Shown here piece by piece: positions 31,320-46,409 of a stretch of 64,000 nt of DNA (its first letter is position 1; every line of letters begins with the position of its first letter). The stretch comes from Amblyomma americanum. Lineage: Eukaryota; Arthropoda; Arachnida; Ixodida; Ixodidae. The notes under the pieces are model-generated. The model had not been told where the DNA came from and did no database searches. It worked only from the letters and a program-made list of their open reading frames with translations. Both the position numbers and the translations under genes were made by a program. Where the stretch lies: positions 55,044,792-55,108,791 of the forward strand of contig NC_135505.1 in assembly GCF_052857255.1 (NCBI RefSeq), written 5' to 3'.

Positions 31320-33013
31320 GGAAGTCCCTCTAAAACAAACATCTTCTAGCGGAATCGATGGCATTAATAGCAAATTTCTTCGGAATACTGTTGAATATAC
31401 CTCTATCATTTTGGAAAGCATATTCTCACAGTCGTACCATGATGGCGTACTACCCGAGGACTGGAAAACTGCTAAGGTCATACCTGTACATAAAGCCGGT
31501 GACAAACAGAACCCATCTAACTATCGACCCATCTCTCTCACATCAATACCCTGCAAAATAATGGAACATATAATTCTCACTCACCTTGTTAATTTTCTTG
31601 AAGATAATAGCTTCTTTTCTCTGACTCAGCATGGCTTTCGGAAAGGTTTCTCCTGTGAAACTCAATTACTTTCCTTTACTAATGATCTGCACTTCTACTT
31701 AGACTCCGCGTTTTCCACAGACTGCATATTTCTCGACTTCGCTAAGGCATTCGATAAAGTTAACCATTCATTACTTCTATATAAACTCAGCATTCTAAAT
31801 ATTGACCCTTCTGTTCTGAACTGGATTCGCGCGTTTCTTTTTTCTCGCCTTCAGTTTGTGCATGCTAATGACACTAATTCTTCTACCGTGCCAGTTGGTT
31901 CTGGGGTTCCTCAAGGATCTGTCCTTGGCCCTTTACTGTTCCTGATTAATATTAATGATCTGCCTGCTACTGTTAACTCTAGGATTTGTTTGTTTGCCGA
32001 CGACTGCGTGATTTACCGTAAAATAACTAACGATTCCGATATTCGCTCTCTCCAGGTCGATCTTAATAACATACTAGACTGGTGTCATAATTGGAAAATG
32101 GAACTAAATAATAAAAAATGCAAATCTATGAGAGTTTCACGTTCAAATACTACTTGTCCTCCTTATTTTCTTCACAGTCATCCCCTTGAAAGCGTAAGAT
32201 CGTACCGGTAACTTGGCATACATATAACTAACACCCTGTCCTGGAAACTTCACATAGAACATATAGCATCTAAAGCAAACAAAACGCTTGGTTATCTTCG
32301 AAGAAATTTTACACTTGCTCCATCTTCATTAAAATCATTATTATACATGACCTACGTACGACCGCAAATGGAATACGCTTCATCTATATGGGACCCTGGA
32401 CAGGTCTCACTGACACAGGTTCTGGAAACTGTCCAGAATCGTGCAACTAGATTCATTTTAGGCAATTACCATCGTACATCTAGCGTCACCCAAATGAAAA
32501 AGTCTTTAAACCTCCTGCCCCTAGCTACCCGCCGCAAGCACTTCCGCATCTGCCTATTCCATAAGATTTTCTACTCCAATTTTCAACTTCGCTCTCGATG
32601 GATTCAACCAGCACCGTTCATTTCTCACCGTCGTGATCATCAACACAAGGTCACAGTGCCTCATTGTAACACAGTGACATGTGCGCAATCATATTTTCCG
32701 CTAACTTCTAAAGAATAGAATTCCCTACCCGCATCATTAACTAGCATCACTGATTCAACTCAATTTAGAAGAATACTTACCACTCTGATTACATAATGAT
32801 CGCTTTTATATTTTATTGGAGTGTTGTGTTCTCCACGTATTAGTATTGTTCTTAAACTATTTTATTAATCTGTTCCATGTTCATTTTGCTCACTTCTTTT
32901 TATCCTGCCTCCGTTGTTCTATAGTTTTGTAGGAATTGTGCTTTCTTTATTTTTCTTGTTAACAACTGCCCTTCCCCTCTGAAATGTACTTTGTACCTTG
33001 AGGGTATCACAAA

Positions 33014-33042
<29 letters not shown>
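31320..33042 (+). mobile_element. 5'-truncated LINE (CR1/jockey-like) with AAAT tail
   Basis: It begins within the linker upstream of RT and continues through a nearly intact RT domain, the ORF2 tail and a short 3' UTR. It ends in (AAAT)n at about 33010-33042. Two nonsense codons are the only coding defects I could see, making it the youngest-looking LINE in the window. The 5' truncation point near 31320 is approximate. Confidence 0.88.
31330..32797 (+). pseudogene. LINE ORF2 reverse transcriptase, 5'-truncated with two nonsense codons
   Basis: In one frame: Y-R-P-I-S-L-T-S near 31525, Q-H-G-F-R-K-G near 31630, I-F-L-D-F-A-K-A-F-D-K-V near 31730, G-V-P-Q-G-S-V-L-G-P-L-L-F near 31910 and the catalytic F-A-D-D-C-V-I-Y-R near 31995. 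The frame is interrupted by TAA at 32209-32211, where the conserved Y-x-Y-L-G tyrosine is expected. It then continues open through Y-V-R-P-Q-M-E-Y-A-S-S-I-W-D-P and Q-N-R-A-T-R-F-I to a TAG at 32716-32718, in place of the tryptophan of the E-W-N-S-L-P motif. It has no endonuclease and is not functional. Confidence 0.9.
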
Positions 33043-33044
<2 letters not shown>

Positions 33045-35629
33045 GTTATCCCCGCCTCGAGGGTACTGTCAGGGCCTCCGATAACATACCAATGGATGCT
33101 GCTGCATTCTGAAAAAATTATCTTGAACTGTTTTTTTAATTATATATCCGACACTGCACATGAACCGCAGTCTGGAATGGCAGTACATCACGGCAACGAC
33201 GGCCAGAATAAGGCGCGATGGTCAGAATCCTCTGATCTCAGGGATGGCGATTAGTCATTAAATTTACAAGAGCGTATGGTATGATGCTGAATTTGGTTCA
33301 CTGCCTCCCGACGACGATCACTATCCTTTTACGACTTCGGCTACTGTACCGATGTCTCCTACACTGTATTTCATTCCTGAATGACTAGCGTGAACGTCAA
33401 ATCATCGTGACCACTTCTTTGTCGCTTGTATGGCAGTCTATTAAATACGCAACAGTACGCGGTAGTGGTGGTGTCGTTCTCATCGGTTCCAAAGCGCGGA
33501 AAGTACCAGCTCACTAGTGTTATCACCACTTACATGTAGGACCTCCGCTTGCGCCGATCGTTTGTGCAAATCACGGATTCCAAGCACTGCAGGCATTCCT
33601 TGGAAACGCAATTCTCGTATCTACAACAAAGCACCCAAGAGATGGAGGACCACATAAACTGTTGCTGCAAGTGCTGCGTTTCTCAGCCCGGACCTCTCGG
33701 CGTACTTAGAGTCATTGTCCTTCACGTGCTAGAAAACAGATGCGAGTGAGCGCTCACTCTTTTAGTCGATGCTTTTATCCCTCGTGCGCCAAGAATAGCG
33801 CCATCCATTGCACTAGGATTACAAAGTAGCCCCAGCCATAGCCGTTTTGTCTCGACCTAGAGAGAAAACGCAATCTTTTTTTATCTGCTATCATGGGAGT
33901 GGTAAAGCACTGGCTCGCCTCCGTTCAGCATTCCGGGAGTCACTTTGCAAGGTGATGAGGTACTTTTTCTCTAACTCAGCATTTCTTTCAAATATAGAAA
34001 TATTAAGGCTGCTTTTGACCGCCTTTGTATTGTGTAAGCACTTGCGACCAGTCAAATGAACATTATTTTTTTTCAGTTTTTCGACTCCGTCTGTAAATCT
34101 GGTTATAAACGCGAGGCTCGCGAGTTTTTAAACCTCTGGCACGCCGGAGCTTTGGTCAAGTTTGTGACATGGTCCTCACTAAGAATGTGGGGATTACCAT
34201 TGGCAAAGAGAAGAGCGTCGTCGGCAAGAAGGCATGTGAGTGCTTCTTCAAGCTGGCGGCGTACAGCGCTTTCATTGTTAAGGTCAAGCTGCTGAGCGAG
34301 AAAATATGTGACAGAGACTGAATGGCTCACACGCTAGCTCAAATCGTAGTTCACCACACGCGGGAATTTTCGAAATATGCTAAGCTTACATTACTCAACC
34401 CTTATTTCATTCCTACAGTGAAGACAAAATATTGATAAGGAGCTCCAGGGTAGTGTAATCAGCTTCAGAAACACTTCTATAAAGAGTTATTGCACCTTTA
34501 AAAGTGCAAGTCGCGCACATTCACCTGTCACTTGTCGCTGTCGCTAACGGGAAATGTGCGTGTTCTGCCTGTCTGCAATAAAACTGTGCATGCGCAAGTG
34601 ATGTTCCTAACGAGACCAAAATGAGGTATAGGATTACCGTCTGTGCTGAGGTCATAGTGTGTAATACATCCGCGGTTGAGCGCGCCGTTTCTCTGAAAGC
34701 ACGGCTGTCCAGCTAAGCTTAAAAATAAGACACCATTTTTTTGTACACGGGATCAAAATAAGTTTACATTTTATGCAGTAGCAGGCAAGAATATTAACTA
34801 ACCATGGTCGTGTGATAGCGTACATTTTCATGTAGGAATAAAAGTGAGCGGCAAAATACAAGTGATTGAACATTACCGCAATGTTTTAGCTGCACCAGAA
34901 TCCGAAGGTTTTTTTCAAACTAGTATGTTTATTTTCTCGTTAAAAAATCTGTAAAAACGTAATTTCTTCTATTCAAAAAATGCGCTCTTCACAGACCGTT
35001 CAAAACACTAAGCCGAATTTTTATGTATTAGTAAGCATCTTAGGCAAGAGCACGCATTGGTGATACAAACACGTGTATTATAGAATATCAGCACTAGAAA
35101 ACCATACAAGGTTGATAACTAGACTGTCCGCGAAAAGGTGGAGATTACTAACAGTTTTTATTTGATGTGTCAATCTTGACTGAGTTCTTGAGGCTTCACT
35201 GCGTGCATTTCAGGCTTTGCGAAAGAATTTCGGCGCCGAAAACTCCTGCACTTTCCCAAGACAACACTATTTGCTTAAAAAATCTCTTTCTGTGTTTGGA
35301 TGTGTCGAGAACTCGCAATCTACATAGTGGTGGCGCTTCTGACTCGTGGTCTCGATTGACCTCTGCGTGGCGCCCTCTGCCTTACCCCGCACTTTCCCGT
35401 TGTGCGCGTCGCTTTACACCTTCGCTTCAGGAGATTCAAACCTGTCGAATTTTCTAGATTTCATACAACAGACAATCAATACAGGAGGTTTAAAGCCACA
35501 AAAAGCATTCCAAAGCTGCTTTCCAGCGTGACATTAAGGAAGAATCTAACCTTACATTTTGGCCTCGAACGCAGTAGATCACGCACAGTGCATCGTTGTT
35601 CTTGGTTTTTTGTTCATTGAAGAGTCCTA
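33043..35629. other. Unassigned sequence
   Basis: No supported gene, RNA or tandem repeat. Frames are short and motif-free. Confidence 0.5.
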
Positions 35630-36720
35630 AAACCTCCTCGCAATCCCTGCACGACTATTCCTAAATTTTTCACGTCTCAACCTTAACGAACCTGTTTGTA
35701 ATTGGATATTCAGCTTTCTTTCTAATGAACCGCAGTTTGGTTTTGCTAATAAATGTTCATCTTCTTATTCCTCTGTTTTATCTGTGGTAGCTTAGGGAAC
35801 CGTCGTGGGCCCCCTTCTTTCTCTCATAAATATTAGTGATTTGCGTGCTGACATACGTTCTAACATTCACATGTTGGCCGATGATTGCATTATCTACCGG
35901 TCTATAACTAACAGCGGTGACATTTTGCTTCTTCAGTCTGACATTCAGCACGTAATAACCTGGTGTAATACATGGCTGATGTCCTTAAACGTGAAAAAAA
36001 ATCTCTGCTATCATTCCACCGACATCATTCACAGCCATCTTCAAGATATCTAATCGGCAATGCAGAAATCACTTCAGTATCAACTTACAAGTATTAAGGC
36101 ATCCGTTTGACACCTGATCCTAATTGGTCTTTTCATATATTTCAGGTTACTAACGAGGAATCGGTTCCTTGGTCACTTTCGATGAACCCTGCGATTAGCG
36201 CCCCATCAGTAAAATCCCGTCCTTATTTAACGCTCATTCGTCCCAAATTGCAATATGCAGTCGCGATCTGGGACCCTCATCAGAATAACGTTTGCACTAC
36301 TCTCGAATCTGTACAAAATCGCACAGCTCGTTTCATTTTCTCAGGCTATTCTTATCATGTAAGTGTAACAACTCAAACGCAATGCTCATCTAACAAATTT
36401 AGTGAGCCGCCTTAAAATTTCCAGAGTGTCTGTTTCATAAGCTCTGTTATCATCCATTTCTTAACACCATTAACAGCGCAGCAGATCGCATGTAGAATTA
36501 CAAAAACCGCGGGAAGGCCGTCTACTCTCCCCCTGCCCGCTCTTCTGCGCATTTGTCATCATTTTTGTTCATACAGCAAGGAACTGGAAGTACCTGCCAA
36601 ACGCCATTGTTAATCACATCGACTCATCGTCATTCAGATCATTCATCGAAGAAATGTACTGCTGAATATTCTACCCCCTCTCGTAATACCCCTTCTATGG
36701 GGCCTTTGATGCGCTAATAC

Positions 36721-36755
<35 letters not shown>

Positions 36756-36757
36756 AT
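35630..36757 (+). mobile_element. 5'-truncated LINE fragment with (AAAT)n tail
   Basis: The RT part reads G-P-L-L-S-L-I-N-I-S-D-L near 35815 and the catalytic L-A-D-D-C-I-I-Y-R near 35880. Further on come S-D-I-Q-H-V-I-T-W-C and L-T-L-I-R-P-K-L-Q-Y-A-V-A-I-W-D-P near 36230, then Q-N-R-T-A-R-F-I-F. Frames shift repeatedly. It ends in AAAT repeats at 36721-36757. It is the same broad clade as the copy at 31.3 kb but more decayed. Confidence 0.85.
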
Positions 36758-38816
36758 GCAGGAAAGCCGCGCACTTCCAAGTGCGCTATACTGCTGTTTT
36801 ATTCCTCAATACAACATATTTACGCCCCATTATTTATTTTCCTATCATTTAAAGCTGTCTGGGCAACAAACCCGCAGCTATAGGGTCATTTCATAAATAT
36901 TCCAGCACGTCAGGGAGGAAACAAGGAATCTTGCAAGTGATGGAAAATGAATACATTTTCTGGACACGAAATGACCCTGCCTTTCCGTCTAACAGAGATT
37001 TCGAATCCAGCCGGCATTACTGACTTCGTGAGCACAGCGTTAGACAGTTCAAAACAAAATTTTGAAAGTCGCATCCGCAATCGTACACGCCGCGCCGCAA
37101 AGATTTATAGCACTGTAAAAGGGTACCAGAGGTTACCACGTCAGCTCCTCTCGCTACAAAAACAGCACCGACAAAGCACACGAAGACTGCACCTTCCGAG
37201 TTACAGATTGACGACCGCATTTTTCCTGAAAAAATACCTTGTCAAAGTTCTGTTTGTTCCGTACATCCGCTGTATATAAACAAAAAAACACAACGATTAT
37301 TCCTTCTCTAAACATTGCTAAAAACTGGACGGCTCTCCATTTCAACTAGGTTGTTGCTATATATTTAACGTAGGCTGTGAATTCACAAGCGTAAAGAGAA
37401 AATAATAGACACATAAAAGCACGTACTTGGTATTTTCTCTTCCGCTGCACTACAGGGTTTTCACAAAAAGCCACGCTGTTTTTAACCGAGATGCTCAGCT
37501 CCCATGTGCTTTCACCCAACATATAATGCTATACAAGCTTCTCAAAAAGCTGAAAGCATTCGCATATGACGGTACGGTTGCAATATTTGTGCGATATAAC
37601 AACATAACGCATTTCGAGCTCATGACAAGGTAATGAGAACTTCATTTGTTTTTTGGTGGCCGACGCCGGCAATGATTGCAGCAGAATTTAGACACCGCAT
37701 TAAATTGTGCGGCTTTTAGCACCCTCGCCCATTCATTTTTTATCTAAATCTCTAGAAATAAAGGGGGGGGGGAACAATATGCTTTGTTATCACAATGGCA
37801 AAAAACATTCGTTCCATAAGAAATTGCATGATATGCAAGTGTTGCTTACACATTTACTGAAGCTTTCATACACAGGTTCACGGCAGGAATTATATGGCAT
37901 TCGTTGCGTGTTCTTTCCCGCTCTATTTGCCGAAATAAATGGTGTCTGAAGTGCAGAAATTGCATGTCGATTCAATCAAAACTAAATAACTTGACCGTTA
38001 TCATCTGCTTTGAGAAAGTCAGTGTACCAAATTGATCTTAATCTCTTTTGTTGTAAGCGTGAGATATGCTTAATAAATCTATGCTTATAAAATTCAAAAA
38101 TAACACAATTGCCCAGAGATATAGTAACATCAATTTAAATAACCTTAAGTACCAACGCATGTGCTTCAATTACTCACTAAATATTGTCATTCAAATTCAT
38201 ACCTAATATCTCCATGGTAGGGGACATGAGTTCCATTTCGCCAAAGCTGGCTGACCGAACGGTTTCAATGTCGCAAGGTCCTCAAAATTTCTTCCAAAGA
38301 AAGTATCTGGACGCAAAAAAAATTTAACCTAGCCCTGGTAATTTTACCTTCCTCCGGGATTTTCATCAATAATACGTCATCCATATATAGGAAGCAATCT
38401 AAAATAAGTATAGACATGTTATAGCGCAAAATTACAATTCGCGGTTAAGCACAAATGAAATGGCGTTCGAATATTAAGTGCCACTGCAAAGCATCGATCA
38501 AAACATTGATCTGATGTCGGTGTTTCAAAAAACCTTAAAACTTGAAATCCCGAAGCATTCCTGGAGAGCTCCTCTTGACCGCGACAAAACACTGCGACCA
38601 TCTGAGATTTTCGTAATGAGAACGCTCATCCCGCGTGAACGCTACTGCAGTGACACTAAGCACGTCTTGAAATCTTGTTAAGCATTTTATTCATAGTGTC
38701 GTCTAAGATCCTCTCCGCTTATCCTTTAACAAAACCGATATTACAACGTGTACCAGACGGTGTCGACCTTTTATTTTTCCTGCCAGCCTCAATTAGATAT
38801 ATTTATTCGTACCTTC
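36758..38816. other. Unassigned sequence
   Basis: No supported gene. A short poly-G run occurs near 37762. The frames are unconvincing. Confidence 0.5.
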
Positions 38817-40230
38817 CCGTTAGAGTCACAGTGTGAAATATTTAGAGCGGTTGGATTGTGTTCTTTCATGGAAATTTTGGTACTTCCCTTTTTTATATTT
38901 GTCTGATATAAATAGTAAGCTTCTTGCTATGAAAATTGTAATGCGATATTTCTACTGATATTCCTTTTGCATGTTCCGTTTCTCGCTCTCTAGTTTTAAT
39001 TCCAAATATAGTGGTTCAGGTTTTTTAGAGAGTCACACCCTGAATTATTTACAGAGCTGTTTACTTACTTGTCTTCTTCCATGCAAATTTCTTACTTCCT
39101 TTATCTTCTTTTAATTTGTTTGATATGGATAGTAAGTTATATGGTATGAGAAATGCAATCCGATATTTCTACTGACATTCCCTTTGCGTGTTCGGTTTCT
39201 CGCTGACTAGTTTTAATTCACAATTAAGTGTTCCAGTTTCTTAGAGATTCACAGTGTCAATTATTTACAGAGCTGTTCACTAGCCTTCTTCCATGCAAAT
39301 TTCTTACTTCCCTTCTGTTTTTAAAGTCTGTTTGATATGGATAGTAAGTTTTATAATACGAAAAATGCAATCCGATATTTCCACTGATATTCCTTTTTCA
39401 TGTTCCGTTTCTTGCTCTAGATTTAATTCAAAATATAGTGGTCCACTTTGTTAGAGAGTCACAGTGTGAATTAGTTACACAGCTGTTTACGTGTCATCAT
39501 CCATGCAAATTTGCTACTTCCCTTCTCTTTTGTAAATCTGTTTGATACGGATAGCAAGTTTTATGGTGCGAAAACTGTAATGCGATGTTTCCACTGAAAT
39601 GTTTTTTAAATGTTTTGTTTCACGCTCTCTAGTTTTCATTTACAATATAGTGGCATGTTTGTTAGAGAGTCAGAGTGTGAATCATTTACAGAGCTGTTTA
39701 CTTGTCTTCTTCAACGAAAATTTGTTACTTCCTTTCTCTTTTTTTAAACCTGTTTGAAATGGATAGAAAGTTTTATTATATCAAAATAGTAATGCGATAT
39801 TTCCACTGATATTTTTTTTGCATGTTCCGTTTCTCGCTCTCTAGTTTTAATTCACAATATAGAGGTCCAGTTTCTTAGAGAGTCACCGTGTGAATTATTT
39901 ACAGAGCTGTTTAGTTGTAATCTTCCACGAAAATTTGTTCGCTTCTCTTTTTAACTCTGTTTGTTGTGGATTGTAACTTTTATGGTAAGAAAATTGTAAT
40001 GCAATATTTCAACTGATATGCCTTTTGCATGTTCCGTTTCTCGCTCTCAAGATTTAATTTACCATATAGTGGTCCAGTTTGTTACACAGTCACAGTCTGA
40101 ATTATTTAGAGCTGTTTATTTTTCTTATTCCATACAAATCTGTTACTTCTCTTCGAGTTTTTAAATCTCTTTGATGCGGATAGTAAGTTTAATGTTATGA
40201 AAAGTGTGATCCGATATTTCGACTGATATG
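38817..40230. repeat. Satellite array B: about seven copies of the ~208-bp unit
   Basis: Same unit as array A. Unit starts near 39012 (GTGGTTCAGG), 39229, 39439, 39651, 39861 and 40069 give spacings of 208-217 bp. The first unit is truncated at its start. There are fewer units than in array A (about seven against ten), so the arrays changed length after duplication. Confidence 0.92.
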
Positions 40231-40352
40231 CCCATCAAGTGATATGCCTGATGTAGCAGGGATGGATAGAGTGCATTTGAATACAACACCAGTTATAAGC
40301 GACATGGTTAGCCAGTTTCTTCTGAAGCTTGTTTGTCCGATTTATTCCACAA

Positions 40353-40588
40353 TGCGCTTTCGCGGTTGCTAAGTTGATAAAGGCGCTCGGCTCCTCACCC
40401 GAAAGACGAGGCGTTGATCCCGGCCGCTGCTGTCGCATTCGAATGGAGGCGATATGCTACAGGCCCGTGTACTTTGCGACGGTTGTGAACGTAAACAACC
40501 CTATGTCTTCGAAATTGTCGGGAGCCCTACATTGCGGCATCCCTCATAGTCTGATTATCTATGGGATATTAAACCCCGTAAAATGAAA
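40353..40588 (+). repeat. Old, diverged SINE, paralog of 14597-14823
   Basis: Contains GGCGTTGATCCCGGCCGC, ATGGAGGCGATATGCTAC and GGAGCCCTACATTGCGGCAT. It is shared with copy A and so was present before the duplication. Confidence 0.8.
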
Positions 40589-40594
40589 CCAATC

Positions 40595-43189
<2,595 letters not shown>

Positions 43190-43380
43190 CCAGACAAGTT
43201 AAAGGAAATGAGGGGCCCGTTTGACAAATTTATTAAGGGAGCCAACAGTCACCGAAACCAAGGTGCATAGGGGAACGTTAATTTTTTTTAAATGTGTTAT
43301 GCTTATTAGTGGGCTAATAATACTTAGATTAATAAATAGCTTAAATAAAATTATTTATAAAGCAGCAGAAAAAACAACCA

Positions 43381-43454
43381 TGCCGCCGGTGGGATCCGAA
43401 CCCACGACCTCCGAATATCGCGTCCGGTGCTCTTACCAACTGAGCTACGGCGAC
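43381..43454 (-). tRNA. tRNA-like gene copy 1 (anticodon position CGA, atypical)
   Basis: It folds as a cloverleaf: acceptor GTCGCCG/CGGCGGC (one G-U), D stem GCTC/GAGC, anticodon stem CCGGA/TTCGG, T stem GTGGG/CCCAC, discriminator A. The A box TAGCTCAGTTGG and B box GGTTCGGATCC fit a polymerase III promoter. The anticodon loop CGCGATA has G instead of the invariant T at position 33, and there is no long variable arm as expected for a serine tRNA with CGA. It is therefore probably a tRNA-derived repeat rather than a decoding tRNA. Confidence 0.65.
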
Positions 43455-43877
43455 GGCTGTCCAATCTGCTGCTCTCGTGGGTATTTATGTTTACTGGGTG
43501 TAAGCGAGCCATGAGAGTGTTCACCAGCGCCACCCTCTACCATAGCGGCGGACGTAGCACGTCCTGTAATACCGCGAGCGTGACCTAGAACGTCATCTAA
43601 CGGCGAGGGCGGAAACTGTGCGAGAGCCCTCTTATGCTACCTATGGCATCAAGACTGCCAGAACCGAGACCCTCGTTAAGCTATTCGCAGACAAGTTAAA
43701 GGAAATGAGGGGCCCGTTTGACAAATTTATTAAGGGAGCCAACAGTCACCGAAACCAAGGTGCATAGGGGAACGTTAATTTTTTTTAAATGTGTTATGCT
43801 TATTAGTGGGATAATAATACTTAGATTAATAAATAGCTTAAAGAAAATTACTTATAAAGCAGCAGAAAAAACAACCA

Positions 43878-43951
43878 TGCCGCCGGTGGGATCCGAACCC
43901 ACGACCTCCGAATATCGCGTCCGGTGCTCTTACCAACTGAGCTACGGCGAC
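43878..43951 (-). tRNA. tRNA-like gene copy 2
   Basis: Identical 74-nt cloverleaf and internal promoter boxes to copy 1, one unit (497 bp) downstream in the left arm. The same atypical anticodon loop is present. Confidence 0.65.
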
Positions 43952-44298
43952 GGCTGTCCAATCTGCTGCTCTCGTGGGTATTTATGTTTACTGGGTGTAA
44001 GCGAGCCTTGAGAGTGTTCACCAGCGCCACCCTCTACCATAGCGGCGGACGTAGCACGTCCTGTAATACCGCGAGCGTGACCTAGAACGTCATCTAACGG
44101 CGAGGGCGGAAACTGTGCGAGAGCCCTCTTATGCTACCTATGGCATCAAGACTGCCAGAACCGAGACCCTCGTTAAGCTATTCGCAGACAAGTTAAAGGA
44201 AATGAGGGGCCGTTTGACAAATTTATTAAGGGAGCCAACAGTCACCGAAACCAAGGTGCATAACATAAATACCCACGAGAGCAGCAGATTGGACAGCC

Positions 44299-44372
44299 GT
44301 CGCCGTAGCTCAGTTGGTAAGAGCACCGGACGCGATATTCGGAGGTCGTGGGTTCGGATCCCACCGGCGGCA
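44299..44372 (+). tRNA. tRNA-like gene copy 3, inverted
   Basis: Same 74 nt on the opposite strand, first of the right arm, 37 bases after the inversion junction. Confidence 0.65.
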
Positions 44373-44795
44373 TGGTTGTTTTTTCTGCTGCTTTATAAGT
44401 AATTTTCTTTAAGCTATTTATTAATCTAAGTATTATTATCCCACTAATAAGCATAACACATTTAAAAAAAATTAACGTTCCCCTATGCACCTTGGTTTCG
44501 GTGACTGTTGGCTCCCTTAATAAATTTGTCAAACGGGCCCCTCATTTCCTTTAACTTGTCTGCGAATAGCTTAACGAGGGTCTCGGTTCTGGCAGTCTTG
44601 ATGCCATAGGTAGCATAAGAGGGCTCTCGCACAGTTTCCGCCCTCGCCGTTAGATGACGTTCTAGGTCACGCTCGCGGTATTACAGGACGTGCTACGTCC
44701 GCCGCTATGGTAGAGGGTGGCGCTGGTGAACACTCTCAAGGCTCGCTTACACCCACTAAACATAAATACCTACGAGAGCAGCAGATTGGACAGCC

Positions 44796-44869
44796 GTCGC
44801 CGTAGCTCAGTTGGTAAGAGCACCGGACGCGATATTCGGAGGTCGTGGGTTCGGATCCCACCGGCGGCA
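44796..44869 (+). tRNA. tRNA-like gene copy 4, inverted
   Basis: Same sequence as copy 3, exactly 497 bp further. Confidence 0.65.
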
Positions 44870-45291
44870 TGGTTGTTTTTTCTGCTGCTTTATAAGTAAT
44901 TTTCTTTAAGCAATTTATTAATCTAAGTATTATTATCCCACTAATAAGCATAACACATTTAAAAAAAATTAACGTTCCCCTATGCACCTTGGTTTCGGTG
45001 ACTGTTGGCTCCCTTCATAAATTTGTCAAACGGGCCCCTCATTTCCTTTAACTTGTCTGCGAATAGCTTAACGAGGGTCTCGGTTCTGGCAGTCTTGATG
45101 CCATAGGTAGCATAAGAGGGCTCTCGCACAGTTTCCGCCCTCGCCGTTAGATTACGTTCTAGGTCACGCTCGCGGTATTACAGGACGTGCTACGTCCGCC
45201 GCTATGGTAGAGGGTGGCGCTGGTGAACACTCTCAAGGCTCGCTTACACCCAGTAAACATAAATACCCACGAGAGCAGCAGATTGGACAGC

Positions 45292-45359
45292 GTCGCTCAG
45301 TTGGTAAGAGCACCGGACGCGATATTCGGAGGTCGTGGGTTCGGATCCCACCGGCGGCA
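45292..45359 (+). pseudogene. tRNA-like copy 5, six bases deleted in the acceptor/A-box region
   Basis: The sequence reads GTCGCTCAGTTGG where other copies read GTCGCCGTAGCTCAGTTGG, so six bases are missing. The acceptor stem cannot pair and the A box is shortened. The remainder, including the B box, is identical. Confidence 0.8.
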
Positions 45360-45510
45360 TGGTTGTTTTTTCTGCTGCTTTGTAAGTAATTTTCTTTAAG
45401 CTATTTATTAATCTAAGTATTATTATCCCACTAATAAGCATAACACATTTAAAAAAAATTAACGTTCCCCTATGCACCTTGGTTTCGGTGACTGTTGGCT
45501 CCCTTAATAA

Positions 45511-45514
<4 letters not shown>

Positions 45515-45585
<71 letters not shown>

Positions 45586-45589
45586 TATA
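45515..45589. repeat. (TA)n microsatellite, right of the tRNA-like array
   Basis: About 33 AT dinucleotides with minor interruptions at the end (AAATATATA). Together with 43093-43188 it forms the split equivalent of the single tract 25462-25508. Confidence 0.96.
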
Positions 45590-46409
45590 GCACTTCCTAA
45601 AAAACAATACCAAAATCACGACTTACTCAAAAGGCAAGCAAAAAGCACTGGATAATGAGACAAAATGAATAAAATATAAGCAAAAACAAACCTATTCGCA
45701 ACGAAAACTTGATTAAATAACCGGGTTTGAAAAACTGGCAAAGAAGCTCATGACCGCATGGGAGATTCAAGGAAAAAAAGCATGACCCATAGGCACAGAA
45801 TTAAACGTGCTAGTTATTCAAAAAACGTTTGGCTAACTCATCATGAAATGAACCGTGGTTGCGCTGCGAGGCAATGCAGTCTTGAAGATAAATCGACAGA
45901 TGTATAACACGGGGGAGCTACGAAAAGTTAAAGGCATCAGTGCTGCCATAAATGCGCGTGTAGCCGAAATTATTCCATTCAATTCAAATTATGCAGCGCC
46001 ACATCTAGGAGCGCGGCAAAAAAGCCACCAAAATCGTCGTGCGCGGTTTGGTTGATAAGGGCCGTTGTATGTTCAATAATGTTGCCCAAGTGGTGGGGAT
46101 GAGTTTGCGCAACAGAGATAAAAGGGCTACGTCGGGACGAATGATTAACGAATGGAGTGAAGCGCCCAGCTTAATTTGGGCTATGCTTGAATGATAACTG
46201 TATTTCTGTAAAATAAAGCGACAAGCCATATTTTGGATTTACTTTACCGTTTCTCATGAGGAGACTAAATGGAAGAAGCGTAGTCAAGCTTGGATCTAAC
46301 AAAAGTTAAATACTCTTGTTTACGCATGTTGGCTTTAACACTTTGTAAAATTCGGCGAAAAAACTAATGAACTTAAAGCATTTAGATTAATCGTTATGTG
46401 ATCAGACCA

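Noticed and set aside
43221..45477. Repeated open frames of 60-97 residues across the tRNA-like array
   Set aside because: They are translations of the tRNA-like sequence and its flank in several frames, repeated with the unit. There is no independent coding signal.
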